Both the position numbers and the translations under genes were made by a program. DNA of 64,000 nt from Demequina sp. (lineage in GTDB: Bacteria > Actinomycetota > Actinomycetes > Actinomycetales > Demequinaceae). This document shows positions 18,190 through 27,380 of this stretch, one piece after another (positions within the stretch are counted from its first letter, which is position 1; the number at the start of each line of letters is the position of its first letter). The notes under the pieces are model-generated. The model was not told the DNA's origin. It did no database searches and worked only from the letters and a program-made list of their open reading frames with translations. The stretch lies in NCBI GenBank assembly GCA_024707205.1, contig JANQAD010000001.1, positions 1,116,001-1,180,000 of the forward strand. Direction: 5' to 3'.

Positions 18190-19116
18190 ATGGAAACCTC
18201 CGCCGTCCCAATCCTCCAATCGCCCGCCTGGGCCGCGGTCCAGCGCGCCCTCGGCCGCACCGTGTACGAGCGCTCCGGCGACGGCTGGCAGTACCTCGCT
18301 GTTGTTGAACGTGGGCGGCTCGGTTCGCGTCTGTACACGCCGCTTGGGCCCGCGGTCTCGTCTCTTGGGGCGTTGGCCGACGCCGTAGCAGACCTTCGTG
18401 CCCTCGCGGCCGACGCTGGGGTTGACTTTGTGCGCATCGAGCCGACGGCTCCCGTGACGGCTGGGGATATGCCCGGGTTGGGTGCGCGGCTGGCCTCGCG
18501 TACGGTGCAGCCGGACTGCACCGTTCTCAATGATGTGACCCTCTCCGAGGACGACATCGTTGCCGCGTTTGGCTCCTCTGCCAGGCGTAACTGGCGCAAC
18601 GGGCTCAAGAAGGGGCTCGAGGTGGAGCACACCACAGACCCCGCCGCAATCGAGATCCTGCTGAGCCACCTCAACGAGGTGGCCGCCCGCACGGGAATGA
18701 AGCCCCACAGCGACGACTACTTGCGGACCGTGTCCCGCGTGTTGCTCGAGGAGGGCGCCGCCGGGTTCATCATCGTGCGGCACGAGGGCGAGCCGGTTGG
18801 GTCCTTGCTGTACTACCAGGGCAATGAGCAGATGATGTTCGCGCACTCGGCGTCGCTGACGTCCGCGAGGGCGCTCAACCCCACGTACACGCTCGCGTCC
18901 GAGGCGCTGCTGCTTGCTCACCGGTTGGGTGACAAGTGGTTCGACTTCTGCGGTGCTGCCCCGGAAGGCGCGCCTGAGACGCACCCGTGGTTCGGGTTCA
19001 CCGACTTCAAACTGCGATTCGGCGGCGAGCGCGTCGAGCGCGCGGGCACGTGGGAGATCCCGGTCCGCGGGCTTCGCTACCGGGCGTACCGGCTCGCGCT
19101 ACGCGTAGCCGGCTGA
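18190..19116 (+). CDS. FemAB/FemX-type peptidoglycan bridge transferase (GNAT fold)
   Basis: A 308-residue member of the FemABX/GNAT-like family, which uses aminoacyl-tRNA to add L-amino acids to lipid II in the cytoplasm. PILQSPAWAAVQRALG is the typical N-terminus (SP.W...Q...G). Middle landmarks are SSARRNWRNGLKKGLEVE and the late HPWFGFTDFKLRFGGE, matching the G..FK..FGG end of FemX proteins. With the divergent ATP-grasp ligase it could build a bridge such as L-Ser followed by D-Asp or D-Glu, as in A4-type peptidoglycan; which residue this enzyme adds is not visible. Confidence 0.8.
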   Translation: METSAVPILQSPAWAAVQRALGRTVYERSGDGWQYLAVVERGRLGSRLYTPLGPAVSSLGALADAVADLRALAADAGVDFVRIEPTAPVTAGDMPGLGARLASRTVQPDCTVLNDVTLSEDDIVAAFGSSARRNWRNGLKKGLEVEHTTDPAAIEILLSHLNEVAARTGMKPHSDDYLRTVSRVLLEEGAAGFIIVRHEGEPVGSLLYYQGNEQMMFAHSASLTSARALNPTYTLASEALLLAHRLGDKWFDFCGAAPEGAPETHPWFGFTDFKLRFGGERVERAGTWEIPVRGLRYRAYRLALRVAG

Positions 19117-19142
19117 CTGCCCCCTTCCAACACGCCCCCAGT

Positions 19143-19342
19143 GGTTTAGGCACGTCACGCATACCGATCGGGCGCTTTGAGCCCGGTTTAGGCAGCTCAC
19201 GCGTACTTTGCGCGACCGGCGTTGCCGCCTCGCCCACGCCGCGCTACGCCGCGCCACGCCGCCGCCACCGCGTGCAAGGTATGCGTGAGCTGCCTAAACC
19301 CGGCGGGGATTCGCGATTCGGTATGCGTGGGCTGCCTAAACC
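19143..19342. repeat. GGTTTAGGCA repeat cluster A (4 copies)
   Basis: Copies at 19143-19165 and 19184-19206 read GGTTTAGGCA then CGTCACGCATACC or GCTCACGCGTAC; copies at 19278-19300 and 19319-19342 are the reverse complement (GGTATGCGTGAGCTGCCTAAACC type). Two pointing right and two pointing left bracket a 70-base spacer of GCCGCGCTACGCC-like repeats. The rest of the 420-base gap (19117-19536) holds a perfect DnaA-box match (TTGTCCACA, 19398-19406) and the rpsF leader. Confidence 0.8.
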
Positions 19343-19460
19343 AGCGGGAGTGGGTCAGAGAGCCAACCCGCGTCCCCAGGCGAGGCTCGTGCGGGAGTTG
19401 TCCACAGCGTCGGGCCTGCGCCATTCGCTTATGTCGCCGCCGCCCGGTACCCTTGTTCGG

Positions 19461-19507
19461 TGGCAATTGCCACATGACGACACCCTCCTGCCACGGAAAG
19501 TCCGTGG
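19461..19507 (+). promoter_or_regulatory. rpsF leader: palindrome and hairpin
   Basis: TGGCAATTGCCA (19461-19472) is a perfect 12-base palindrome, and CCACGGA-AAG-TCCGTGG (19491-19507) a 7-base-pair hairpin, 30 bases before rpsF. In many bacteria the rpsF leader is bound by the S6-S18 complex; whether this hairpin serves that is inference. Confidence 0.45.
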
Positions 19508-19536
19508 CCGCTTGAGTCCAGAGGAGGTGGGTATCA

Positions 19537-19827
19537 ATGCGTCAGTACGAAATGATGGTCATTCTTGACCCTGAGGTAGAGGAGCGCACGGTTCAGCCGT
19601 CGCTCGAGAAGTACCTGACGGTGGTCACGGGGGACAGCGGCACTGTCGACAAGCTCGACATTTGGGGCCGCCGCCGCCTCGCCTACCCGATCAAGAAGAA
19701 GGCAGACGGCATCTACGCGGTGATCAACTTCACCTCGGAGTCCGCCACGGCCAAGGAGCTCGAGCGTCAGCTGGGGCTCAATGAGTCGATTCTTCGCACC
19801 AAGCTGCTGCGTCCGGACGCTCACTAA
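19537..19827 (+). CDS. rpsF: Ribosomal protein bS6
   Basis: A 96-residue small-subunit protein that pairs with bS18 on the platform. [18 protein letters not shown] at the start and the [20 protein letters not shown] block are characteristic. GAGGAGG stands 10 bases before the ATG. It is the first gene of the rpsF-ssb-rpsR-rplI operon. Confidence 0.97.
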   Translation: MRQYEMMVILDPEVEERTVQPSLEKYLTVVTGDSGTVDKLDIWGRRRLAYPIKKKADGIYAVINFTSESATAKELERQLGLNESILRTKLLRPDAH

Positions 19828-19862
19828 GTCCGGTCTCAACCCACAACCGACAGGGAACTCAC

Positions 19863-20348
19863 ATGGCAGGCGACACTCAGATCACCGTGGTTGGCAACCT
19901 CACGGGCGACCCCGAACTGCGATTCATCCAGTCCGGTGCGGCCGTGGTGAACTTCACGGTGGCGTCCACTCCGCGCACGTTCGACCGTCAGTCGAACGAG
20001 TGGAAGGACGGCGAGACGCTGTTCATGCGCTGCTCCCTGTGGCGCGAGGCCGCGGAGAACGTGGCCGAGTCGTTGACGAAGGGCATGCGCGTCATCGTGA
20101 CGGGCCGCCTGGTGTCGCGGTCGTGGGAGGCCAATGGTGAGAAGCGCACCGTTACCGAAATGCAGGTCGACGAGGTCGGTCCCTCGCTCCGTTACGCCAC
20201 CGCCAAGGTGAACCGTACGCAGCGATCTGGTGGGCCCGGCGGCGGAGACGGCGGCTTCGGTGGTGGTGGCTCCTCGCAGGCCCCAGCGGGTGGATCGGCG
20301 AACGACCCGTGGGCATCCGCCCCGGCGTCGGACGAGCCTCCGTTCTAA
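19863..20348 (+). CDS. ssb: Single-stranded DNA-binding protein
   Basis: A 161-residue SSB. The OB-fold covers residues 1-110 ([20 protein letters not shown], then [21 protein letters not shown]), followed by a Gly-rich linker ([16 protein letters not shown]) and the acidic tip DEPPF that binds partner proteins. It lies 35 bases after rpsF in the conserved replication/ribosome operon. Confidence 0.97.
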   Translation: MAGDTQITVVGNLTGDPELRFIQSGAAVVNFTVASTPRTFDRQSNEWKDGETLFMRCSLWREAAENVAESLTKGMRVIVTGRLVSRSWEANGEKRTVTEMQVDEVGPSLRYATAKVNRTQRSGGPGGGDGGFGGGGSSQAPAGGSANDPWASAPASDEPPF

Positions 20349-20383
20349 ATCTTTCTCTCTCATCTTCTTCAGGAGTTTTCAAC

Positions 20384-20620
20384 ATGGCTAAGAACGACAT
20401 TCGCAAGCCGCGCAAGAAGGTCAATCCTCTGAAGGCCGCCAAGGTCTCCACGATCGACTACAAGGACACCGCGCTGCTTCGCAAGTTCATCTCCGACCGC
20501 GGCAAGATCCGTTCTCGTCGCGTCACCGGTGTCTCCGTCCAGGAGCAGCGTGACATCGCACGTGCCATCAAGGTGGCGCGTGAGATGGCGCTTCTCCCCT
20601 ACGCCGGCTCCGGCCGCTGA
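20384..20620 (+). CDS. rpsR: Ribosomal protein bS18
   Basis: A 78-residue bS18: [20 protein letters not shown], then the family block [29 protein letters not shown] 20384 has AGGAG eight bases upstream; the longer in-frame extension is intergenic. No CxxC zinc pair is present, so it is the zinc-independent form. Confidence 0.96.
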   Translation: MAKNDIRKPRKKVNPLKAAKVSTIDYKDTALLRKFISDRGKIRSRRVTGVSVQEQRDIARAIKVAREMALLPYAGSGR

Positions 20621-20633
20621 TCGGGGGTTTGGC

Positions 20634-21080
20634 ATGGCTAAGGTCATTCTGACCCACGAGGTCAACGGTCTCGGTGCTGCCGGGGACGTCGTCGACGTCA
20701 AGGACGGTTACGCCCGCAACTACCTCGTCCCCCGCAAGCTGGCCACGCCGTGGTCTGCGGGTGCCGAGAAGTCCATCGAGGCGATGCGCAAGGCGCGCCG
20801 CGCTCGCGAGCTCGCCTCCATCGAGGACGCTCAGGCCGCGCGTGCCGCTCTGCAGAGCGCGCCCGTGGTGGTCTCCGCGAAGGCGGGCGACTCCGGTCGC
20901 CTCTTCGGCGCCGTCACCACCACGGACATCGCCTCGGCGATCGGTTCGCGTGCCGCGGTGGACAAGCGTCGCATCCAGATCGCCCAGCCCATCAAGGCGC
21001 TCGGCGACTACCAGGTCACGGTCTCGCTGCACGATGGTGTAGTCGCGACGGTTGACGTCCAGGTGGTCGCGGCCAAGTAG
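20634..21080 (+). CDS. rplI: Ribosomal protein bL9
   Basis: A 148-residue bL9 with the N-terminal signature MAKVILTHEVNGLGAAGDVVDVKDGYARNYLVP, the central helix with AMRKARRARELASIED, and the C-terminal RNA-binding domain (GRLFGAVTTTDIASAI). The ATG lies 13 bases after rpsR with a GGGGG site. It is the last gene before the hairpin at 21100. Confidence 0.97.
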   Translation: MAKVILTHEVNGLGAAGDVVDVKDGYARNYLVPRKLATPWSAGAEKSIEAMRKARRARELASIEDAQAARAALQSAPVVVSAKAGDSGRLFGAVTTTDIASAIGSRAAVDKRRIQIAQPIKALGDYQVTVSLHDGVVATVDVQVVAAK

Positions 21081-21099
21081 GGCTGACTGACTGCTGGCC

Positions 21100-21131
21100 G
21101 GGCCGGGTTCCCCGATAGGGGGACCCGGCCC
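21100..21131 (+). terminator. Hairpin terminator after rplI
   Basis: GGGCCGGGTTCCC (21100-21112) pairs with GGGGACCCGGCCC-like bases ending at 21131 across a GATA loop. There is no U-tract. The stem sequence is almost that of the ino1 terminator. Confidence 0.65.
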
Positions 21132-21955
21132 TGCTGCGTCTGGGTGTGGGCGTGTCCGGCTCAAGCCGGCCGCAGCGTCGGGCTCGCAGCGTTTAGGCAA
21201 CTCAGTCCTGCGTGCGAGCCCAAACACCGCCGGTCTAGGCAGCTCAGTCCTGTCCGCGCCGCCGCACCAGGACCGGTGCTGGCACCAGGAGCTCTGGAAT
21301 GGGTCGGAGGGTCACCAAACTTCACTTTCGTGACCCTCAAGACCCGAGCTACGCGCCCGCCCGACGCTACGGCGGGGTGGAGCGTGAGTTCCGGCTATTT
21401 CGCGGTGCCGGGTGCCAGTGGAGCATGCGTTCCGGGCACGACCGGGCGCTTGGAACTCAGACTCCACTGCGTTGGGCTCAGTCGCCCGGGACGGAACTGA
21501 GGCTCCACTTGGGCGCTGGGAGAGACCACCGCGCACGTAGCCCCCGGTCCCCTGCGCACCCAACCCCGGCCCCCAACCAGGGGCGATGCGCGCCACCATG
21601 GGCACGCACAATTCGCTCCCCGACGCAAGTCGCGACACGCCCGACGCGCGACACGCCGAGAACTTGCAACCCCAGGTTTATCCCCATGAAGGCGGTTCGC
21701 ATCATGCCTGGTAGATTCGCAAAAGACCAGTAATCCTCGAAGTAATTCACACGGGTTTCCACAGCGCCCACGGCGCCCCCCGCACAGTCATCCACGCGCT
21801 GTCCACGCCCTGTCCACGGGAAACAGTGAGTAACTCACAGGGCGGTAACCGGCCCGATTGTGAGCCGGTGCCGCAGCCGATAGCCTCGCGTGTCAGACCC
21901 CAGGGGCAGACTCGTGGCAGCGAGTAGCGAGAGCCCACGGGCTGAGGGAGAAACG
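21132..21955. other. Gene-free stretch between rplI and dnaB
   Basis: No reading frame with family features was found. It holds two GGTTTAGGCA-type repeats (21191-21210 and 21231-21252, both of the CTCAGTCCTG subtype), palindrome copy 2 (21296-21345), two GCCCGACGCT motifs (21174 and 21359), and three DnaA-box-like sites just ahead of dnaB (TCATCCACG at 21788, CTGTCCACG at 21799 and 21810). Confidence 0.7.
21296..21345. repeat. Dispersed AATGG palindrome, copy 2
   Basis: GAGGGTCAC (21307-21315) pairs with GTGACCCTC (21330-21338). GGAATGG precedes it; the right CCATT flank is lost. Otherwise as copy 4. Confidence 0.7.
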
Positions 21956-23341
21956 ATGCGAAAGGGGTGGCCCATGTCGGTCGATGAGTTGGCTGCGGCC
22001 TATGGCAGCCGCCCAGCCACCTACGACCGTCTGCCCCCGCAGAATGTCGATGCGGAGCAGTCCGTCCTTGGCGCGATGATGCTGTCCAAGGACGCCATGG
22101 CCGACGTCGTCGAGGTGGTCCGCGGTGATGACTTCTACCGTCCGGCGCACGAGACCATCTTCGACACCGCGGTCAAGCTCTACAACTCTGGCGACCCAGT
22201 GGACGCCCTCACCGTTGGCGCCGAGCTGCAGAAGGCCGGCCAGATCTCGCGCATCGGCGGCGCCGAATATCTCCACACGCTCATCGCCGCGGTCCCGTCC
22301 GCCGCGTCGGCCGGTTACTACGCCCGGCTGGTGCGCGAGCAGTCCATCCTGCGCCGCCTGGTCGAGGCCGGCACCCGCATCGCCAACATGGGATATGACG
22401 CCGACGGCACCGAGGTTGACGACGTCGTCGACGGCGCCCAGGCCGAGATCTTCGCGGTCACCGAGCGCCGCAACTCCGAGGACTACCTCCCTGTGGGCGA
22501 TCTCATCGAGACCACCCTCAACGAGATCGACGCGGCCTCCAAGCACGATGGCAGCCTGCGCGGCGTGCCCACGGGCTTCCGCGAGCTCAACGACCTGACG
22601 GGAGGTCTGCAGGGTGGCCAGATGATCGTCATCGCGGCCCGTCCCGCAATCGGCAAGTCCACGCTCGGCCTGGACATCGCGCGCGCCGCGGCAATCGGAG
22701 CCGGCAAGGCGTCAGTGATCTTCTCGCTCGAGATGAGCCGCGAGGAGATCACCAAGCGCATGCTCTCGGCCGAGTCCAAGGTGAAGCTCACCAAGCTCAC
22801 CAAGGGACCCATGGGCCCCAGCGATTGGGGGGCGCTCGCGGAGACGGCGGCGCGCGTGGCGAAGGCCCCGCTGTTCATCGACGACAGCCCCAACATGTCG
22901 CTCATGGAGATCCGCGCCAAGTGCCGCCGCCTCAAGCAGCAGCACGACCTTCAACTGGTGGTCATCGACTACCTGCAGCTCATGAGCTCCGGCAAGAAGG
23001 TCGAGTCCCGCCAGCAGGAGGTCAGCGAGTTCTCGCGCGCCCTCAAGCTGTTGGCCAAAGAGATCAACGTGCCCGTCATCGCGATCTCACAGCTCAACCG
23101 CGGCCCCGAGCAGCGCGGCGACAAGCGCCCCATGCTCTCCGACATGCGCGAGTCCGGCTCCATCGAGCAGGACGCGGACATAGTGATCCTCCTCCACCGC
23201 GAGGACGCCTACGACTACGAGGCGCGCCCCGGCGAGGCCGACTTCATCATCGCCAAGCACCGCGGCGGCCCCACAGCGACCATCGCGGTCGCCTTCCGCA
23301 AGGATGTGGCGCACTTCGCGGACATGGCGCCGGATCTGTAG
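21956..23341 (+). CDS. dnaB: Replicative DNA helicase DnaB
   Basis: A 461-residue hexameric helicase that unwinds DNA ahead of the replisome. The N-terminal DnaB domain begins PPQNVDAEQSVLGAMMLSKDA; the RecA-type motor has ARPAIGKSTLGLDIAR (Walker A), VVIDYLQLM (Walker B) and AISQLNRGPEQRGDKRPMLSDMRESGSIEQDAD. No intein is present. ATG 21956 is chosen for the GAGGGAGA site; ATG 21974 is also possible. Three DnaA-box-like sites lie upstream. Confidence 0.96.
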   Translation: MRKGWPMSVDELAAAYGSRPATYDRLPPQNVDAEQSVLGAMMLSKDAMADVVEVVRGDDFYRPAHETIFDTAVKLYNSGDPVDALTVGAELQKAGQISRIGGAEYLHTLIAAVPSAASAGYYARLVREQSILRRLVEAGTRIANMGYDADGTEVDDVVDGAQAEIFAVTERRNSEDYLPVGDLIETTLNEIDAASKHDGSLRGVPTGFRELNDLTGGLQGGQMIVIAARPAIGKSTLGLDIARAAAIGAGKASVIFSLEMSREEITKRMLSAESKVKLTKLTKGPMGPSDWGALAETAARVAKAPLFIDDSPNMSLMEIRAKCRRLKQQHDLQLVVIDYLQLMSSGKKVESRQQEVSEFSRALKLLAKEINVPVIAISQLNRGPEQRGDKRPMLSDMRESGSIEQDADIVILLHREDAYDYEARPGEADFIIAKHRGGPTATIAVAFRKDVAHFADMAPDL

Positions 23342-23380
23342 TCACCCAGGCAGCGGCCCGACGCTGTGGTTGGGTCTCGC

Positions 23381-25882
23381 CTACACGTCGCCCTTGCGCT
23401 CCAGGAACTTCATGGCGCCAAAGCCGAGCGGGATGTTCATGAAGTGCGTGATGAACCGGTAGACGAGCACCGCGGACAGTGCCACGCCTCGGGGAACGCC
23501 GACGCTCGTGAGCGCCGCAGTCAGCGCCAGCTCGATAGGTCCAACGCCTCCCGGGGTGGGCACGATCGCCCCCACTGTGTTGCCGATGAAGAACACGATC
23601 GCCAGATCCACGATGGCGATGGTCTGGCCGAACGCCTCAAGAGACGCCCAGAACGCCCCGATGTAGCCCACGGTCATGAGCAGGTTGCCGCCGAGGCCAA
23701 GACCAAGGCGCCACGGCTTGCTGAGCACCTGCGAGAGGCGGGGCCATGACTGGCGCATGACCGGCATCGCCTTCTGCACCGCGAACTTGCGCACGCGAGG
23801 CACCAAGAGCGCCAGCGCCAGCACGACGATCGAGACCCCAACGCCGATGAGGATGCCCGTGGACGGCAGGGCAGCGAGAGTGTCCTGAGAGCCAGTGGTC
23901 AGGGTCAGAGTCACAAGACCGGTGACGGTGACGACCACCGAGCTCACCTGAATGAGCGCCACCGTGGCCACGCCAAGGGGTGCGGAAACCCCACGCCGCG
24001 ACAGCATGCGCATGTTCAGCGCGGCAGGCCCCACCCCGGCCGGCGCCGCGATGGCCACGTAGGTCGCCGCCACCTGGGCGAGGAACGCGCGCATGAACGG
24101 CAGCTTCACCGGACTGAACGCCATGAGTGTCAGCGCGGCCCCCACATAGGTCAGGATGCTCCAGATCAGCGCGACGAGCAGCCACCAGTAGTTGGCTTCG
24201 CGTAGCGCGTTGACGAGCTCCTGCGTGTTGAAGCCCGCGATGACGATGATCGCGGCAATTGCAAGCACGGCGGTGATGATGGTGCGCCCGCCAAAACGGG
24301 TGATGTTCTGGGTCTCGACGTCGGCGTCGGGCAGCTTGGACAGGATGCCTTCGCGCAACACCTCCAACACCTTGACGGGCTTGGCGGCCTTCAGCTCGGC
24401 GCGCGTGGCGGGGGGCAGCGCCACCGACTGCAGCAGCGGCGCGAACTGCTCCACCTGCTCGTTGGTCAGGTTGCGAAACGCAGAGTCCAGGGCGCGCTCC
24501 GCGCCCACCTTGGCGGCGATCATCGTGAGCACCTGGGCGCGGTCGATGCGGATGGCGAGGTCCGACGCCGCCACCTCGCCCAGTTCCCACGTGGTCAACC
24601 AGACCCCGGGGTCCTCGCCGTCGGCAGCGTCGGCCACGAGGACGGTCTCTGCGGAGAGGTTTCGATGCGCGATGTTTGCGGCATGGGCGCGCTCCACGTC
24701 GGTCCAGAGGGCGTCCAGGAGCGCGTCGGTGATCGCCTCATCCGGAGCCTCGCCGAACGAGCCGACGGCAGGCGGCCGCTGGTAGATCGTGATGAACGTG
24801 TCGCGCGCCTGCGCCATCCCAAGCACGCGTGATGTGCGCACGCCCGCGGTGCGCGCCGCATGAGATACCAGGGCCGTCGCCTCGGCACCGTGCCTGAGAC
24901 TCACGTCCGCGCGGGTGTTGATGCCGCGCAGGCGCAGCGTGTTCCACAGCTTGGACAGGAAGCCGGCGGCATGCTGATCGCCGTCGATCGCCACGGCCAC
25001 GAGGTGGTGGTTCTCGCGCGTGGTGAGCGCGTAGACGCGAGCCGATCTCGTCCGTGCCAAAGCCTGTGTGACGCCGTCCAGGGCCTGCGGCTCGTAGTCG
25101 TGTGTAGCGTCGGCCCTCACCAGCCGGCGAGGCGTGAAGCCAGCCCGCGTAATCCCCTCGACGAGCGCGTCGCCATAGGCGCGGTCGGCGTTGGAGCCAA
25201 CCGCGTAGCGCACGGCGAGGCCCGCGAGGCGACCGATGAGGATCGTGAGAATCGCGGCCGGCGCGGTCACGATCCCGGTCACCACGCCCAGCGCCGCGCC
25301 CACCCACAGGAGCGTCCACGACAGCGACGTGGAGCGACTGCCCAGCCTGCTTCCGGACGCGGTCACCATGGCGGCCACCGCGGAGATATAGGCGGGCAGC
25401 TGCAGCGACGTGGTGCCGTCCGCGTTGGGGATCGAGAGCGACGCGAGCAGGTGATCGTGGCCAAAGGTGAGCAGCAGCAGCGCGGCGACGCCCGTGAGGA
25501 TGAACCCCACGACCGACGCGCCGATGACCTCGAGGATGCGGCGCGGCTCCTTGCGCACGGCGAGCGAAATAATGACGTAACCAGGGATGACGATCGTGAT
25601 GATGCCGCTCAGGATGTTGACCGGCGCCACAAGCAGCCGCTGCACGGCTTGCGAGATCCCCTGGATGTCCTCGGTGACGCCCGCCGCCGTCGCCTGCGCG
25701 TACGCGGAGATCAACAAGGTCAGCGCGATGCCGAGGGCGCAAGCGATCATCGAGATCAGATCGGTGAAACGGTGAATGCGCGTGAGCGGTGAGTCGATGA
25801 CCTGCACCGCCGGTTTCTCAGCCTGCATGCCCGACGCTGGGGTCGCCTCTGCGGGCGCAGTTGCGTCAGCGTCGGCGGCCAT
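23381..25882 (-). CDS. Flippase-like membrane protein with degenerate kinase domain (YbhN/LPG-synthase TM type)
   Basis: An 833-residue protein in three parts: an N-terminal multi-pass domain (about residues 45-235), a cytoplasmic domain (about 240-500), and a C-terminal domain with 7-8 helices like the transmembrane flippase part of MprF (UPF0104). The cytoplasmic part has THDYEPQALDG and IAHRNLSAETVLV, which look like a protein-kinase catalytic loop in which HRD has become HRN, so it is probably a pseudokinase. The C-terminal part carries GNTVGAIVPTPGGVGPIELAL, the hallmark of the family. Transport of a lipid or lipid-linked substrate is likely; there is no aminoacyl-transferase domain. ATG 25882 is 9 codons after the nearest upstream stop region. 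Confidence 0.75.
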   Translation of the reverse strand: MAADADATAPAEATPASGMQAEKPAVQVIDSPLTRIHRFTDLISMIACALGIALTLLISAYAQATAAGVTEDIQGISQAVQRLLVAPVNILSGIITIVIPGYVIISLAVRKEPRRILEVIGASVVGFILTGVAALLLLTFGHDHLLASLSIPNADGTTSLQLPAYISAVAAMVTASGSRLGSRSTSLSWTLLWVGAALGVVTGIVTAPAAILTILIGRLAGLAVRYAVGSNADRAYGDALVEGITRAGFTPRRLVRADATHDYEPQALDGVTQALARTRSARVYALTTRENHHLVAVAIDGDQHAAGFLSKLWNTLRLRGINTRADVSLRHGAEATALVSHAARTAGVRTSRVLGMAQARDTFITIYQRPPAVGSFGEAPDEAITDALLDALWTDVERAHAANIAHRNLSAETVLVADAADGEDPGVWLTTWELGEVAASDLAIRIDRAQVLTMIAAKVGAERALDSAFRNLTNEQVEQFAPLLQSVALPPATRAELKAAKPVKVLEVLREGILSKLPDADVETQNITRFGGRTIITAVLAIAAIIVIAGFNTQELVNALREANYWWLLVALIWSILTYVGAALTLMAFSPVKLPFMRAFLAQVAATYVAIAAPAGVGPAALNMRMLSRRGVSAPLGVATVALIQVSSVVVTVTGLVTLTLTTGSQDTLAALPSTGILIGVGVSIVVLALALLVPRVRKFAVQKAMPVMRQSWPRLSQVLSKPWRLGLGLGGNLLMTVGYIGAFWASLEAFGQTIAIVDLAIVFFIGNTVGAIVPTPGGVGPIELALTAALTSVGVPRGVALSAVLVYRFITHFMNIPLGFGAMKFLERKGDV

Positions 25883-25905
25883 GTGCCGAGTCTATGCGGC
25901 GGGCT

Positions 25906-26673
25906 CTAGGCCAGGCCGAGTGCCACGAGCCAGTCGTGGGGGATGACGGTGGGGCCTACGAAGCTCACGAAGTCGAGGAGGAAGTGCGCCACCATCAGCG
26001 GTAGCAGGCGCCGGCGCTTGATGAAGACGAACGCGAACACCAGTCCCATCACCACATTGCCGAGCGCCATGGGCCAGCCCTGGTACAGGTGGTACGAGCC
26101 CCTCAGAAGGGCAGACGCGATCAAGATGGCGGGGATGCCCCACTTGAGCTGCTCGAGCCGGGTCACGAGGTAGCCCACCACGATCGTTTCCTCGAGGATC
26201 GCGGCGGCGGCAGCGGCCGTGAGCAGCACGGTCGACGCCCACCAGGAGTCCGGCAGGCCGGAGGTGTCGATGTGGACGTTCTGGCCGATCGCGCGGCCGA
26301 AGTAGTACATGCCGAGCCCCGGGATGCCGATGCACGCGGCGAGGGTCGCGCCGAGGCCGATGTCCTTCCACCACGCCCGCGCGGGACCGACGAGGCCGAG
26401 GATGCGTTTGGCGGAGTTGCCGTTGGAGCTCAGCAGATACAGCGCGAGCGCTACGGGAACAAGCGCGAAGGTGATGGAAAGGACCTGGTAGATCAGGTCA
26501 AAGATGTCGATCGAGGACTGTGAAGGGTTGATGGTGGTGCCCTGATCCTTGACCGGGGTCTCGGCCGCGTAGCGCTCCGCGAGCTTCACGATCGCGTAGA
26601 TGCCGCTCTTGCCAAGCGACAGGCCAAGCACGATGAGGATCTCCGCGCGCAGGCGGCGACGGCTCGGCAGCAC
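25906..26673 (-). CDS. CPBP-family intramembrane protease-like protein
   Basis: A 255-residue multi-pass protein of the CAAX-protease/bacteriocin-processing (Abi) family. Motifs are EETIVVGYL (the EE pair of motif 1, but the usual Arg is absent), LLRGSYHLYQGW (His of motif 2) and HFLLDFVSF (motif 3). GTG at 26673 is the longest start in frame. An ATG at 26699 opens MDTAVEAPK in another frame; inserting one G at the AAG-TG junction would join it to the protein, so the true N-terminus may be nine residues longer and this may be one more single-base lesion. Confidence 0.75.
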   Translation of the reverse strand: MLPSRRRLRAEILIVLGLSLGKSGIYAIVKLAERYAAETPVKDQGTTINPSQSSIDIFDLIYQVLSITFALVPVALALYLLSSNGNSAKRILGLVGPARAWWKDIGLGATLAACIGIPGLGMYYFGRAIGQNVHIDTSGLPDSWWASTVLLTAAAAAAILEETIVVGYLVTRLEQLKWGIPAILIASALLRGSYHLYQGWPMALGNVVMGLVFAFVFIKRRRLLPLMVAHFLLDFVSFVGPTVIPHDWLVALGLA

Positions 26674-26825
26674 TTGGGGGCTTCGACGGCGGTGTCCATG
26701 GTCACGGACACACTAACGACTGAGTGACTGGTCTTGTCGCCGCGGGGCGCAACTAGGCCCCCGACCCAACGTTTCGCCGCATCCGCTGCGTTCTTCAATC
26801 ACACTGATGTGAATGTGGAGGGTGG

Positions 26826-27380
26826 ATGTCGCGCTGGGAGCCGGTGCTCGATGAGGTGATGCGTGAGCGTGCGCCGCGCCTGCTCGCCTACGCGGCCCTC
26901 CTCACGGGCGACAGTGCCGAGGCCCAGGACGTGCTGCAAGACGCCCTTGTCCGCACCTTCTCCCGCGGAAGGGCGTTCGACAACGCGAATCTCGCCGAGT
27001 CCTACGTGCGCCGCGCAATACCTAGCGTGTTCATCGACCGGCTGCGCAAGCGTCGGGCCGCGGAACGCGCGCATGAACGGGACGTCGCGATCGGGGGGCG
27101 CGACGTACCGACTACGGACCGTGACGTCGTCATGGATGTCCGCGCCGCGCTTGCCGCCCTGCCGCCACAGGAGCGGGCTTGCGTCGTGCTGCGCTTCTAT
27201 GACGACCTCACGGTGCCGCAGATTTCCGCCCAACTCGGCATCGCCGAGGGGACGGTCAAGCGCTACTTGAGCGACGCGTCGGGCCGCCTGGCCGCGATGT
27301 TGGGAGAAGACGTCGACGCCTCAGCCGAGGCGGAGGGGGTGCCGGTCATCACGCCGGCGATGAAGGGAGCAGGGCCATGA
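26826..27380 (+). CDS. ECF sigma factor, SigE-type (module 2)
   Basis: A 184-residue ECF sigma factor. Region 2: MRERAPRLLAYAALLTGDSAEAQDVLQDALVRTF; region 4: LPPQERACVVLRFYDDLTVPQISAQLGIAEGTVKRYL. It is closely related to the sigma factor 2.2 kb downstream (same opening, WEP-LDEVMRERAPRLLAYA), so the two modules are tandem duplicates. The ATG has GGAGGG upstream. Its stop overlaps the ATG of the partner gene by the usual ATGA. Confidence 0.87.
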   Translation: MSRWEPVLDEVMRERAPRLLAYAALLTGDSAEAQDVLQDALVRTFSRGRAFDNANLAESYVRRAIPSVFIDRLRKRRAAERAHERDVAIGGRDVPTTDRDVVMDVRAALAALPPQERACVVLRFYDDLTVPQISAQLGIAEGTVKRYLSDASGRLAAMLGEDVDASAEAEGVPVITPAMKGAGP

